Shown here piece after piece: positions 1-12,225 of a stretch of DNA of 64,000 nt (its first letter is position 1; each line of letters begins with the position of its first letter). The notes under the pieces are model-generated. The model saw nothing but the letters and a program-made list of their open reading frames with translations, had not been told where the DNA came from and did no database searches. Source of the DNA: Punica granatum (lineage: Eukaryota; Streptophyta; Magnoliopsida; Myrtales; Lythraceae); contig NC_045130.1 of assembly GCF_007655135.1 (NCBI RefSeq), positions 22,945,363 to 23,009,362 on the forward strand, given 5' to 3'. The position numbers were made by a program, and so were the translations under genes.

Positions 1-1413
1 CGGCAAGGGCTGGACGAGCTGGAGGGGAGGGCTGGAGTTTGAGAGGATTCTTGAGAGAGATTGGCTTGAGTGAGTGGGAATGAAGAAGTGATTAGAGTTA
101 ATGAGGAATGGGAACTTATAGAGGGCTCTAACGAGGCAATTAGGGAAAGTTAAGTGTGCTTAGGAGGGGGTTAGGGGGGCTGCCGAAATTTCAAGGGATT
201 AGGGTGGGGAAGATGTCATGTTGAGTGTAGGGGAAGTTAAGGAAAAGTGGATGGGAGGTGATGGATGGGTGATGTGTGTAAGAGATATTTGAAATGTGTG
301 GAGGAGGGAAGGCCTTGTGGGGTGGAGCCGCCGGCCATGGGTTCTAGCCGAGGCTAGGTGCGGCTAACCCGTGGCTTGGAGGGTTGAGCCGTGGCTTGGG
401 GTTGAGCCGCGGCTTGATGGCTTGGCTTGGCTGAGCTGTGGGTCCCGTTCGATCACGAGAAAAGCCGGAAAACACTTGAGACTTGATTGAGCTCGCATCC
501 GATCTCCGATGTCCAATTAATTTATAGATTTGGAATGCTTGATCAAAGAGGACTTGAATGAGCCTAATATCGCCATACATCGTGTGAACGAGTGTTCGGG
601 CGACTCGGCGCCTCGAGAGGCTGTTTTGCCCTGTTTGGACGTTCGGAGTAGAGTTTAGTGCCCCGCGGTCCCCGATTGCTCTTGTGTATCCTAACATTCG
701 TTTCGGCGACCCTTTTGCTTTGTGGAACATCGTTGGCTCGTTGTCCCCGACCAAAGACCGTTGACCCGGGAAAACCTAGGGACTTGTGATCGGGGTCTTC
801 TCAGTGTTCTCTGAACGTCTTCAGGTGCTCGGGGATCGTTGTGGTCTCTGTTTTCCGTGGATGTGCCCCGAAGGCCCGCCGGGAGACGTTTGTGGCCACT
901 GAAACGTCCCTCGGGAGATCAAGTCGAATTCTTGAAGGTCATCTGAAGCTCGTTCCCCGACCTTGGTGGTCCCTGGGTGTCTGTAGGCTCGTTTCCGGGT
1001 GCCGTTTACTTGTCAGTGGGTCGGGCCTCCCGGAGCCCCGTTAGAAAAGGGGTCCGTGGGGGATCGGGGTGTCCCGGCTTATGTGGCATGCCCCGGAAAT
1101 GCACCCGAACGTGTCGTTGGTCACTTTGGCACTGAGAGGGAGTTTTAGAGTCCCATATTGGGCACCTTTCGGTGCTTCGGTGACTCGGTGATGAATAGTG
1201 CCGCAGTGCCAGCTCCGCTGTTTTCGGGGTTCTTTGCCTGTAAGTTCTTCCGACTGCTCTCTTCGGCTTTTCTAATGGACCCATCTCTTCTCCTGTTGTT
1301 CATGACTCCGTGACCGTACGTTCGCCCCTGGTTGCCGGGTGATGAATAGTAACTCGGGCTTTGATAAGGGATTCCCATGTAGGAAGCCAGTGGGCCAAAA
1401 TGGGGTGCTGACA
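1..1413 (-). mobile_element. Tat/Ogre LTR, 5' part, minus strand, cut by window edge
   Basis: On the minus strand this starts at 1,413 with TGTCAGCACCCCATTTTGGC, the 5' terminus shared with the LTRs at 1,649 and 52,948, and runs leftward off the window. It is an inverted counterpart of about 1,649-3,060: the blocks around 300-480 (repeated GCCACGGCT-type words), 540-660 and 840-1,200 all recur as reverse complements near 1,900-2,760. A TATA-like CTATAAG (minus strand) lies at 115-121. The short ORFs on both strands are not conserved as proteins, so I treat the stretch as non-coding LTR. Confidence 0.75.
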
Positions 1414-1648
1414 ACATGTCCGGGAGCGTTTCGGAGGCATCCTGCTTATGCCGGGGCACCCCCGAACTCTCACAGACGCCTTCTCTAACAGGGCTCCCGG
1501 GGGCCCGATCCAAGGACAAGTAAACGGCACCCGGAAGCTGGCCTGCACGCACCCAAGGACCACCTGGACCTTGGAACAGGTTTCAGATTGCCCTTCGGAA
1601 CTCGACTTGGTCTCCCGAGTGGACCCCGACCTGGAAAAAGGGCCCCTT
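1414..1648 (+). mobile_element. Internal fragment of a plus-strand Tat/Ogre LTR
   Basis: This matches 1,945-2,160 and 53,245-53,490 in plus orientation. It is flanked on the left by the terminus of the minus-strand LTR and on the right by the TGTCAGC terminus of the next LTR. It is therefore what remains of an older LTR into which, or beside which, two other elements were inserted. In the 53-kb copy the sequence after GGGCCCCTTT continues in the LTR, whereas here it stops at the new LTR. Confidence 0.65.
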
Positions 1649-4600
1649 TGTCAGCACCCCATTTTGGTCCACCGGCTCCGACAGAGGACTTCCGACCAAA
1701 GCTCGGGACACTATTCACGATCGGGAAACCGGAGGCGAACATGCGGGCACAGAGTCATGATTAACAAGAGAAAAGCGGGGTTCACTAAAAAGGCAGAGGA
1801 GAGCAATCAGAAGAACAGACATACAACGAACCTCGAAAACAGAAGAGACTGACACTGTGGCACTATTCATCACCGAATCACCGGAGCGTCGAAAAGTGCC
1901 CAATGTGGGACTCTAAAAATCCCTCCCGGTGCCAAAGTGACCAATGACACGTCCGGGCGCGTTTCAAAGACATCCTGTTTAAGCCGGGACACCCCTGTAC
2001 TCTTATAGACGCCTTTTCCGACAAGGTTCCCGGGCGCCCAACCCACGGGCAAGTAAACGGCACCCGGAAACGGGCCTGCACGCATTCGGGGACCACCGGG
2101 ATCATGGAACAAGTCTCAGATGACCTTTCAGAACTCGACTTGGTTTCCCGAGGGACGTTTCAGTGGTCACAAATGCCCCTCGGCGAGTCTTTGGGGCATA
2201 TTCATGGCAAACAGAGATCACAGCGATCCCCGAACACCTTAGGGCCTTCAGTGAACATCAATAACACCCGGATCACGAGTCCCTAGGTCACCTCCAGCTA
2301 ATGGTCTTCGGTCAAGGATGACGATCCAATGATCCCACGCAGAGCAAAAGGCTCACTGAGACGAACACTACAATGCACAAAGGAGCAATTAGAGAACGGG
2401 GACGGTTAATTCCACTCTGAATGCCCAAACGAGGCAAAACCGACTCTCGAGGCGCCGAGTCACCCGAACATTCGTTCACATGACATATGGCGATATTAGG
2501 CTCATTCAAATTCTTTTCGTGCAAGCATTCCAAATCTATTAATTAATCGGACATTGGGGATCGGACGCACGTTCAATCAAGTCTTGAGCTTTTCCCGGCT
2601 TTTCTCTCAATCGGATGAGACCCACAACTCAGCCAAGCCAAGCCTCCAAGCCACGGCTCAACCCCAAGCCACGGCTCAATCTCCAAGCCACGGCTTGGCC
2701 GTAATTAGCCTCGGCTAGAACCCTTGGCCGGCGGCTCCAACCCCTCTCCTCTTCCCTCCACCACACAATTCAAATATCTTCTTACACACACTCACATCCA
2801 TCACCTCCCATCACCTCCCATCACCTCCCATCACTCTTCCTCTTGCTTCCCCTATACTCTAAGTGACCATTGCCCCTCCCTAACCCCTTCTTGAAATTCG
2901 GCAGCCCTCATAAGCATGCCCTAACCCCACTTAACTTCACTTAATCACACCATTAGGGCATCCTTTATAAGCTCCAAGCCTCACTAATCTAATGACTTCT
3001 TTAATTCCATTCTCTCTCAAGCTAACTCCTCTCAAGAATTCTCTCAAACTCCAGCCCTCTCCCTCATTCCGTCCGACCCATCCCTAAGGCCGAAACCGGC
3101 ACAAAACCAACGGAAAACCACCCGGTATTCCGATCACCGCCTGACCCGACTTAAGCCAACATAACCAAACTTCATAGCCTACATATTTCGGATCCTCTAA
3201 GTCCATCCCCGAGCTCAGATTTTCCATTTGAGGCCCCTAACATTGCATTCCAGCGGTTGAAGCTATCGGGTCCCGAGAACCCCGCCGGGCGCATCTAGCC
3301 TTCTACGCTTGCCATTTCCTCCCACGACTTTTCCGAGTCGTGCCATCACGTCCGAAGGGTCCCCCATGACCCACACTCCCCCCGTGAAGAGGTGGTCACA
3401 GTTCGAGGGCCGATCCACCGTGCACAACCGCCGTTCCACCCGCTCCTTCTTTACCGGGTCCATTTTTTTTTACCGAGCTTTCTCTCACTGTTTCGGGCTT
3501 GTCCAGGGTTTGGCACGTTTGGGACTGTCCACGAACGTCTAGATCTGTCCCTTAAGAGTCCAAGGAGCCCGATCTTGCACCGTGCCGTGGCCGGAGCTAG
3601 CGTGCCAAGCTCGATCTTCCCAAGCTGCCACGGTCGCTGCTCTCGGGTACCCGTCACCCGTCACGACCAGCCGAGTCTTGCGACTCCCAAGGCCGCTTCC
3701 CCGACTCTTTCCCTCGAACATTGAGGCTAGGTAACACTCCTCTATGACTTAGAGAAGTTAGGTTCTTCATATTTGTTTGTCTAAGGGTGTTAAGGTGAGA
3801 ATAAACCAAAGAGCATGCAAGTCAGTTTTTTTTTTTTGGATCCGAGCTTATCCCATGCAATCCCATGCACGTATGTCATTCATATCTCGTTTATATGCCG
3901 TATGAATGTATATATCGCGATGGGAAATAGCTTGAATCGAGGTAGGAGAGGCCCCCAAGCCATGGCCGAACCATGGGGACCCACGGTCTAGTCCCAAGGG
4001 AGGGACCCGTGGGCTCCCTTGGCTCCTCCGAGGCTAGGGCGGTCTCCTCTTCCCCGAAACTAGTTGGTTCCCACGTTTTTTGCCGTTGTTTATCACGTGT
4101 AATATATTAGCATGGTGGGAAAGGGCTTAGATCGGAATTGGAGAACCCCCCTTGACTCGTGTGAGCCATGGGGACTCATGGCCACTCTTGAGGAGATGTG
4201 GCCGAGAGTCCCCTTGGACCACACGGGTCCAAGGAGGCTTCTCTCTTTCCGAAATGGGTCAGTTCCCGCGTTTCACGCTTTTCCATCGTATGAATCGACG
4301 CCGTTTTTATTGACTTCTTTATATTACGTGTTATATGTGCTTGCTCGTGTGTTTGATTGCGTCTAGAGATCTTGACGGTGTCGATTTCCTTTTGTTTTAT
4401 TGAAATAGATATTGTCCTTGTGTTTAAATGTATTATGCATGCAAGACACGATCGGGATCGTCTCTTGGAATTGATTGTATCCGTGTTTTACATTTTTACC
4501 GTTAGTCACGTGATAATTAAATGATAGGCACGTTAGTTTTGGGTAATCTTCCATCAAAACCATAATAGTTACATGAAATCACTACCACCGAATAATTTCA

Positions 4601-6545
4601 CAAATGGGAGAAACGGGACGTATCATTCGGTTAATTAAATCATCTTGGACTAAATGATTGGATAAATTGATTGCTAATTCGTAAACGCATCGATGATTCA
4701 CGGAACGGCGGAAATGCCCTTTTCTTTAAAAAGCGCACAATTTCAAAGCATCGAGACTTGTAACACGAATAGAATCGGTGTCTAGCGAGTACTCGCGTAC
4801 TATGACTCGAGTCTGGGCCCAATTTGAGGCGGCTCGAGTCGAGGCGCGCGAGTCCTCTTTAGACCTCTTCGTGTGATGCGATCTTTAATTTGCATAACAT
4901 CACACGTTTTATTATCCAAGGGCATAATCGTCATTCCGTGATTCACCGACATCCTAGGCGTTAGGGAGTTGGAAACACCTCGATCTGTGGACGGAAAAGG
5001 GCAACCCGTTCGGATGCGAGTCTCATTCGCACGGCCCATTCCATCCACTTTCGGTGTTTCTATCTTCCTATCGTAGATTCGGTGGTGAACATTTTATTTC
5101 AGTTGCGAAACGCGAAGAACCGGATTAATCATATATTTGACTTAAAAAAACATTAGATAATGGATAGGTGGAATGCTAGATTCCAATCTAGAGTCAAAAC
5201 ACGAGTTTGGCTAAATCGGTGAAACCGCAATGTCACATCACTGAATAAGAATTCTAAAACAAATTCATACATGTAATCGTTGTAGAACCATAATCCAGCC
5301 TACCTCTTTGTTTGCCCGGGTTAGATATATTGCTTGCTAATCAACCCCGGTTAATAACTGACTAAATCACGTACATTCAACTTAATATACAACTTGTCTG
5401 TATTTACATATATTTGTCAGTTATTGTCTGTTTTCATCAGTTTTTATAATTTTTCTTCTGTTTTCCATTTGCTTTTGCTGATTTGTTGCAGGTCGGGTCC
5501 GCGCCCATAGGTCACGTGTTGCACGGGGTCCAACGCCCCAAATCACCGAACATGAGGTCCTACGCCTCCTAACTCACTGAGTGCGTGCAACCCGAGTGCG
5601 GAATGGGATCTAGCCTCGAGTCAGCATTATACTCCAAATATGGCCTATGTGGAAGGCAATTCGGATTGGATGTGTGAAACGTGTTTGGATATCACCCGGG
5701 AGCTCGATCGGTCCAACGGTTACAGTGGGAACTAATCGGTTCTCTTGCAAACTGTCTGTCCGATTGGACCCGACCCCCGGCTCTTTGAGCCCGCGTTGCC
5801 TTAATTTATTTATTGGTCATTCGAAACACACGGTGAGCCGGAGCGAAATATTGGCCCTATGCAAACCGATCGGGATCCATTTACATTATTCAGTTGTATT
5901 CTGTAATTATTCGAGTGTACATTGTGAGGATCTTATTTGTACATCTATTCATTCATTTGTAAGGATCCCCGATCAGCAAGCGAGAGGTCCGAGTGTCGAA
6001 CCGGTCAAGTTGGTCTATTAATGCATAGAGACGAGTAAGCCCGAATACTCGCGGTTTCGGTTCACGCAGGGAGTCGACCGCCGAGGTTTGACAAACTGTA
6101 AACGTTAGGATAGTGAACCGATTCCTCGACGCACGAGCCTACTCACCTTTTGGGTTCTTGGCCCAACTTGATCAATTCATCGACTTTACGGTGTCAAAAT
6201 GGGCGAGTCAAGTGCAACCCTAAATCACGCGGTAAATAAACAAAACGGCAAGCTTAGCAAACTAGAGTATCGAAAGGGCGTGCGGGATATAGGCCCGCAC
6301 GTAATAGAACCCCCGAATCCGGAATTTTCGGTTCCATATGACCATTACCTTAGTATTTAGGTGTACCCCGTACCCCTAGACCCGGGAGACTCAACGGCCT
6401 TCGACCTACGGGTCGTAAACAGTAAGTGGCGACTCCTTCTCACATGCGTCCGTCGCGCGTCCCTGGGAAGGTGGATACTCTCAAGCCGCGTTGCGTAGGC
6501 TTCGCGCATGCGTGCCTCGACGAGATTAAAATTCGGGTGCGCACA
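1649..6545 (+). mobile_element. Element A 5' LTR (4.9 kb), Tat/Ogre
   Basis: The LTR begins TGTCAGCACCCCATTTTGGT and ends TTCGGGTGCGCACA, directly before a tRNA-Arg-type PBS, so it is a 5' LTR. The same sequence recurs inverted at 22,487-25,690 and 31,807-37,781 and direct at 52,948-63,654. A LTR of nearly 5 kb fits the Ogre/Tat lineage and is far above the usual 0.3-1.5 kb. Its right portion (about 5,480-6,545) contains the GTCCAACGCCCC repeats and the CGACCTACGGGTCGTAAAC block seen in all type-1 copies. The predicted ORFs inside (for example 5,647-6,021) recur with frame-breaking changes in other copies and are not genes. Confidence 0.85.
2965..2972 (+). promoter_or_regulatory. Putative LTR TATA box
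   Basis: TTTATAAG, about 1.3 kb into LTR A. Equivalent sites occur in the other type-1 LTRs: CTATAAG at 115-121 (-), CTATATAAG at 36,207-36,215 (-) and TTTATAAG near 55,269 (+). Conservation among diverged copies suggests the Pol II promoter of the element. No transcription data support it. Confidence 0.4.
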
Positions 6546-6548
6546 GCT

Positions 6549-6566
6549 TGGCGACTCCGCTGGGGA
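6549..6566 (+). other. Primer binding site of element A (tRNA-Arg type)
   Basis: TGGCGACTCCGCTGGGGA starts three bases after the LTR end. This is the PBS type that characterises Ogre and related Tat elements, complementary to the 3' end of a tRNA-Arg. It primes minus-strand cDNA synthesis. The same motif stands next to LTR ends at 12,205, 19,397 and 31,786. Confidence 0.85.
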
Positions 6567-7163
6567 CAGTTAGAGGGTTCCAGCTCGATCTCGTTTGCTT
6601 GCTTGCATGTTTATTTATCGCTTTCCGTACATTCATTTTTAAGCACCTTTATTTCTCGCATTTACTTTACGCATTTGCATCGCATCATTCTAACGGGTTC
6701 TTAGGTACCTTGTCCGAAATCCCACGGGCACCAAAATAGGAAGCTAGGTTAGTCAGAGGTTCCGAGTAAGGGAACAGATTGAGTCGGCTATGCCACCGAA
6801 CCGGCCCCCAAAGATCCTCGCTCGATTTCAAGGAATTTACACCCTTGTATCGGGAGCCCCCATCCCTAGTTAGTGGTTCTCCCAGTAACACTGAAAACCA
6901 TGCATACACAGGGACCGTCATGCTGGACCAATCTTTGCCTCCATGCCGCCAATCGACCCCAAAGTCGAGTCGTTGAGTAGGCCCGTAGTTTTTTTAGGAC
7001 GGGATTTTTGTTGTTTTCCTTTGAAAAGAGTGATGTATACTGTAAGAGATACGGTTATAGTTTATCTTTCCGCGCTGCATGCATTATTTCCAAAATGACT
7101 AGGGACATTACATTGGTTTGATTCTCAAAACGTTGAGTCGACATCTCCTCCATTTAGGTAAGG
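6567..7163 (+). other. 5' untranslated leader of element A
   Basis: About 0.6 kb between PBS and ORF1. It is homologous to the inverted leader at 11,625-12,204, sharing the GGTTCCGAGTAAGG block, the CTCGATTTCAAGGAATT block and the sequence just before the ORF1 start. Short ORFs in it overlap on both strands and are not conserved. Confidence 0.7.
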
Positions 7164-8661
7164 ATGGACCGCCCGGCTCTCGGTCTCAGGCTCGAAGCAA
7201 TCACACCGCTTAGGCAAGAGATCATGCGCATTTGGAAGACTCTCCGCTCGGTGGATCGCGCCTTCATTCAAGGCATCATCGGAGACGTGGTTATGCTAAC
7301 GGAAACTCCGGTGGATTGGATCTTCTTGAGGACCGCCATCGAGTTTTGGGACCCCCAACATGCAGTGTTCAACTTTCAGGGAACAGAATTGGCACCCACG
7401 ATCGAGGAGTACACGACGCTCATCCAGAGGCCCATGCCCATGACCCAAGGCATCTTTGTGCCCAACTCGTTCGCGGTAATTCGGAGTCAACTCTCCAACC
7501 TCCTTGGCATACCCACCCAAGATGTCCACCAAGAGTTTCATCAAGGATGGGATCACGGCGTCAGGATCGCATGGCTCTCGGATTGGATGCTTCTCCGTGC
7601 ATTGACACCTTCGACGACGTCCTACCAGCGCGACGCGTGTCACGGGTTCCTGCTTTTGGTCTTCGGCACCCTCCTGTTCCCATACGCGCCGAACCTCATT
7701 GACGGGGCTATAGCCCAAGTCGTCCTCCAAGCGGTAGGAGGCCATAGTTATGTGGAGGCTTTGCTAGCCGAGACTGTTCGGTCTCTCGACTATGTTAGAG
7801 AGGTTCGGCGCGGCAGGATGAGAGGATCCCCGCACCTTCTACAAGTTTGGCTCCTCGCGCATGTTCGCCCCTTTTGCTTATCACATCCTTTCTCCTACAT
7901 TGCGGACGAGCGTTCGCTGATCGAGCGCCTGGTACCGGTCATCCCACCTCCCTAGCGTAGCTTTTCGGAATGGAGGCACTTTTGGCGCGAGTTGACACCC
8001 GCGCGGTTCCTATGGGTCGCTCGCTGGAATCCCGGCGGTCCCATGATCATAGGGTGTCCCGAAATAGTGGGAGTCCCTCTTCTTAGCCACTTGGGGAGCA
8101 CGCTCATATTCCTCGGCCGAGTAGTCAGACAACTTGGCGGCATACAGGACATTCCCGCCGAGGCGGACCGCCTACCCTACAGCATCCAGTGGGCCGACTC
8201 CACATCCACGGCCCCCGCAAGATTCCTGCAGATCCGGGAGATCCACCGTCAACGGGACGCTAGCAACATACAGCATCTACTTCCCCGAGCACCCCACCGA
8301 CGAAGAGCGAGCACTTTCCGCCACATCAGCATACGTGGCTCAGTTTTATTCGCCGGGATTGACGTCGCCGCAACGGTCCCAGACCACCCCGATTCCCCGA
8401 GCTACACCTACCGTCGCCCCCGAAGCCAAAAGCTCCACCCAAGCGGCTATGCGTGCAAAGCTACAGTCTATCAAGGAGAAGCGAGATAGACTCCGTTGTG
8501 AGTTTGTTGACTCCCGTGCGGAGGTCGCGGACTACAGAGAGCTTCAGACGGAGTTGGCTCGAGCACGTGCTCGAGTCGCACACTTAGACAGGGAGATGGC
8601 TCGCCTGAGCGCGACGTTGGACCGAGTGAGTGCAAGGGCGCGCGAGATCTCCCATCCCTAG
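7164..8661 (+). pseudogene. Ogre/Tat ORF1 of element A, broken
   Basis: The start MDRPALGLRLEAITPL matches the ORF1 of element B (MDRSHPCLRLDVIIMP). The first 263 codons resemble the plant-mobile-domain-like protein (DUF7745 type, from memory) that Ogre/Tat elements encode upstream of gag, with motifs such as EFWDPQHAVFNFQGTELAPT and EEYTTLIQRPMP. Its function is unknown. The C-terminal part (8,284-8,661) is a charged, probable coiled coil (KLQSIKEKRDRLRCEF and onward). Defects compared with element B: an in-frame TAG at 7,953-7,955 and a frameshift near 8,270-8,285. The normal end is ISHP-stop at 8,661. A host gene is unlikely because PBS, leader and LTR precede it directly. Confidence 0.8.
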
Positions 8662-8720
8662 GATTAGTGGATGCACCCGTTTTGCCCTCGCTCGGACCTA
8701 CGCCGCTCTCGACCGGCCAC
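8662..8720 (+). pseudogene. Start of element A gag, cut at the A/B junction
   Basis: After the ORF1 stop, about 60 bases still align with the ORF1-gag spacer and gag start of element B (TTTTGCCC, CGGACC, CGGCCA landmarks versus TTTTGCCC, CGGACC, TGGCCA). Homology stops at about 8,720, where inverted gag of element B begins. The exact breakpoint is uncertain by some 15 bases. Confidence 0.55.
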
Positions 8721-10120
8721 CGAGCGCAAAGGGATGTTGGCGGGGTTGGGAAATAAGCCTGCGATGTTTGGTAGGGCTGATAATGCACGGGATGTGCATA
8801 TGCCTGAGGAGTCTGTAATGCAGGAGTATAGTCCACTGAAATCGGCTGTGAAGCCTGATATCCGGAGTTGACGGCGCCAATAGTCATATCTTTGCATCTC
8901 CTGGAGGTTCCAGCAATCTGCTTCTTTGACGTCTCTCCATCATTCTTCTTTGATGGGCCTTCGATTCTTCCTAACTTAACACCCATATCAAGCTTCTTTC
9001 CTGCCTCGATCAAGTCCGAGAAGGAGGAAGTATGAGCCAGGAGATGTGAGTAATACGCGCCTCTGAGTGTGGAGTGGAATAACTGAACTTGTTGTCGCTC
9101 AGTGATTGGAGGAATGTGCTTTGCTGCTCTTCCTCTCCATTCCGTTGCGTATGCTTCGAAAGCTTGACCCTCCTTCATCTCTGTCATGCTGAGATCGAGA
9201 AGGGTAGGAGGTGTTTCTGCACAAAATCGATACTGGTCGAGGAACTTCTGAGAAAGATCTGTCCATGTAGGGACATCGCCGGCTTTCAGGGTCATAAACC
9301 AATCTAGCGCCGATCCCATAAGACTATCTTGGAAAGTCTGAATGACGAATTCCTCATAATCCCAGTATGAGAGCATTTTGCTCTGATAATGACGGAGATG
9401 ATGTCGAGGGTCTCTGGTCCCGTCATATCTTTTGAACTCTGGAATTTTGATCTTAGGGGGCAGCCGCATGCCTGGAAAGAGGTTCCAGTCACTGTCACTG
9501 AAATCGAAACGGGGGATGCCTACTTGGAGGGCTCGAATGGTTTCCTCCATTCTCTTTATTCTCCTCTCCTGTTCATTCTCCACTTCGGGAGGAATGTTTG
9601 TCGGTAGAGCTGGAGGGGCAGCCTGAGTAGGCGTGCCCGGTTCAGTGGGAGGAATGTTTAGAGGCGGTGGAGCAGGGTAAGAAAAGCTTATTTGGGGTTG
9701 TGGAGTTTGGAAAGGAAATTGGTCTGCAGTGGAAATAGGAGCCTGTGCGATCGTGACCGGAGGAACTGTCGGTGGTGGCACAGTATAGATTGGAGGATGC
9801 ATTGACACGGTTAGCGGTGGCAGCGTATGCATAGTAGAGTCCGTGGATAAGAAAGCTGCTGGTGGCAACGGAACTACTGTTGGAGCAGGTGGTGGCGGTA
9901 AAGGATCATTGATCGGATGGACCGTTGGTGCAAACGCCATTGCTGAGAAAGATGCGTCTTCAGCCTCCGAAACAAAGGTTGGAGTGACTATTGGATTTGG
10001 ATCGACAATTGGTCTATGCTCCAGAGGCGGAGTAAGGCTCGATGAGGCCTGATTCTGGTTCCTGAGCATGGCCATGAGTGAACGTTGCGTGGGTCCGGTG
10101 CTGGGCAAAAGCGTTAACAA
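8721..10120 (-). pseudogene. Tat/Ogre gag of element B, 3' truncated
   Basis: An uninterrupted reading frame of about 467 codons. Residues 40-180 are Pro-rich and low in complexity. Residues about 185-205 form a short charged helix (ENEQERRIKRMEETIRALQV). Residues about 220-345 are a typical retrotransposon gag capsid domain: IKIPEFKRYDGTRDP, SYWDYEEFVIQTFQDSLMGS, WTDLSQKFLDQY, FEAYATEWRG, RQQVQLFHSTLRGAYY. A related copy is at 47,479 onward on the plus strand. The frame runs on for about 80 codons past 8,721 into antisense ORF1 of element A. That tail is an artefact of the junction. The protein would build the cytoplasmic virus-like particle. Protease and polymerase are missing. Confidence 0.8.
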
Positions 10121-10127
10121 ACTAAAC

Positions 10128-11624
10128 CTAAGGATGAAAGACCTTGCGAGCTTTTGCCCGCGCTCGGTCCAGCATAGCGCTCAAACGCACTATCTCCCTG
10201 TCTTGGTTCGCTATGCGTATGCGAATCTGAGCCAACTCGCTCTGAAGCTCTCTGTGATCAGTGAGTTCTGCGCGAATATCCACAAGCTCACAACGGAGTC
10301 GATCTCGCTCTTCTCTGATGGACTGCAATTCTGTGCGCATGACTCCTTGGACTGAGCTCTCTGCGTCTGGAACGTCTGCATGCGGTGCGTGAGGAATCCG
10401 CGGCAAATGTCGTCGACGAACGGGTATGAGTCCCTGCGGATGGAATTGCGCCACATATGCTACGGTAACTGAGAAAGCTCGTTCGTCGTCGGTAGGGTGC
10501 TCCGGGAAATAGAGCTCTTGAACGGTGCGCGTGTTCCATAAACGTTGAACTTCTCTAATCCGCAGAACCCTATCTGGAAGTAAAGTTATAATATCCGTCC
10601 ACATGAAACGGTGTGGAGTGCGATCAGCCTCTCTAGGAATATCCTGTAAGCCGCCAAGTTGTCTGATGACTCGGGCTGGGAAAACAAGTGTGCTCCCTAA
10701 GTGACTGATCAGAGGAAGTCCTATGACTGAAGGACATCCAATGGTCATGGGACCACTAGGATTTCAGCGAGCAGCCCACAAAAACTGTGCCGGGGTGAGT
10801 CTCTTGAAGAACTGGATCCAATCGGTGTAGTCGCGATCGGAGGGCCGAAACACTTGAAGTAGGCGAGCGATGAGCGAACGCTCGTCAGTGATGTAGGAAA
10901 AGGGATGTGATGAGCAAAACGGCCTGATGTGTGCGAGGAGCCAAATCTGAAGAAGATGCGGAGCTCCTCTCATTCTACCACGTCGAACCTCTCATACATA
11001 GTCAAGAGACCGAATGGTCTCAGCCAAGACGGCTTCTACATAACTACGGCCTCCTACCACTTGGAGGATGACTTGGGCAAGTACCCCGTCTATGAGGTTC
11101 GACGAGTGGGGGAATAGGATGGTCCCAAAGATGAGCAAGAGGAACCCGTGACAGGCGTCACGCTGGTACGATTCTCCCCTGGCATTAAGAGAACGAACAT
11201 GTATAAAGTCTATGAGCCATGTGGTCCTAACGCTATGCTCCCATCCATGCTGAAGCTCAAGACGAATTTCTTCGTCGTGGAGATCTAAGAGGATGGCGAG
11301 TCTACTCTGTATCGTGGCGAACTGGTTAGGCACCACGATGTCGAGGGTCGGCATGGGTCGCTGAATGAGTGCCGCGTACTCCTCTACTGTGGGAGCTAGC
11401 TCTGACCTCTGAAAACTGAGTACGGCCCGCTGAGTGTCCCAAAAACTAATAGCAGTTCTGAGTAGGGTCCAGTCAATGGGGGAATCAGCGAGTAATGGCA
11501 AATCTCCTATGATGAGCCGAAGGAATGCACGGTCAATTGGGCGGAATGTGTTCCAAAGGCGAGTAATGTCCGCGGATGGCATGATGATGACATCGAGCCT
11601 AAGACAGGGATGCGAGCGATCCAT
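10128..11624 (-). pseudogene. Ogre/Tat ORF1 of element B, two in-frame stops
   Basis: Begins MDRSHPCLRLDVIIMP and ends KARKVFHP-stop, seven bases before the gag frame. It is co-linear with ORF1 of element A: ISFWDTQRAVLSFQRSELAP, AALIQRPMP, then the C-terminal probable coiled coil (RTELQSIREERDRLRCEL). Only two lesions interrupt it, both in frame: TGA at about 10,992-10,994, where the element A copy has an arginine, and TGA at 10,764-10,766, where it has a tryptophan. Both fit single C-to-T or G-to-A transitions. It is therefore better preserved than the element A copy. It is the extra, non-gag protein of the lineage and has no known biochemical role. Confidence 0.8.
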
Positions 11625-12204
11625 CCTTACCTAATGGAGAGATGTTGGTTTAATGTTTATAAACAAACTGATGTAATGTCCTAAGTTGTTTTGAAAACAT
11701 GCATGCAGTGCAGAAAAGTAAAGTATATCTGTATCTATTACAATGTACATCGCTCATTGTAGAAAAACAACAAAAGGCCCGCCTAAAAGAAAACTAGGGG
11801 CCGACTCAAAGACCGGACTTTGGGTCGGTTGACGGCATGAGGTTTGTTTTGGTTCAGCATGACGGTCCCTATTTATGCATGGTTTCAGTGTTCTACTGGG
11901 AAAACCACTAACTAGGGATGGGGGCTCCCGATTCAAGGGGATCAATTCCTTGAAATCGAGCGAGGATCTTTGGGGGCCAGTTCGGTGGCGGAGCCAACTC
12001 GATCCGTTTCCTTACTCGGAACCTCTGACTAACCTAGCTTCCTAAATTGGTGTCCGTGGGATTTCAGGCATTTGGTACTTAGAATTCCGCTAGGATGATG
12101 CAATGCAAGTGCAGAAAAGTAAATGTGCGTAAAATAAATGTGCGGAAGGCAATAAATAAACATGCAAGTAAGCAAACGGATCGAGCCTGAACCCACTAAA
12201 TATG
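11625..12204 (-). other. Leader of element B
   Basis: Counterpart of the element A leader in inverted orientation, between ORF1 and PBS. It shares the GGAACCTCTGACTAACCTA and CTTGAAATCGAGCGAGGATC landmarks (plus-strand spelling) with the leader at 31,480-31,640. Confidence 0.7.
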
Positions 12205-12222
12205 TCCCCAGCGGAGTCGCCA
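12205..12222 (-). other. Primer binding site of element B
   Basis: On the minus strand TGGCGACTCCGCTGGGGA, identical to that of element A, three bases from the LTR end at 12,226. Confidence 0.85.
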
Positions 12223-12225
12223 AGC

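Noticed and set aside
1448..1852. 134-codon plus-strand frame near the left end
   Set aside because: It spans the border between an old LTR fragment and LTR A, so it cannot be an old conserved gene.
5647..6021. 124-codon frame repeated at 23,010-23,306 (-) and 62,834-63,331 (+)
   Set aside because: It lies in the 3' part of type-1 LTRs; the copies differ in start, end and frame, so I read it as non-coding LTR.
6549..6566. tRNA gene fragment
   Set aside because: The 18-bp match is the retroelement primer binding site; no cloverleaf follows.
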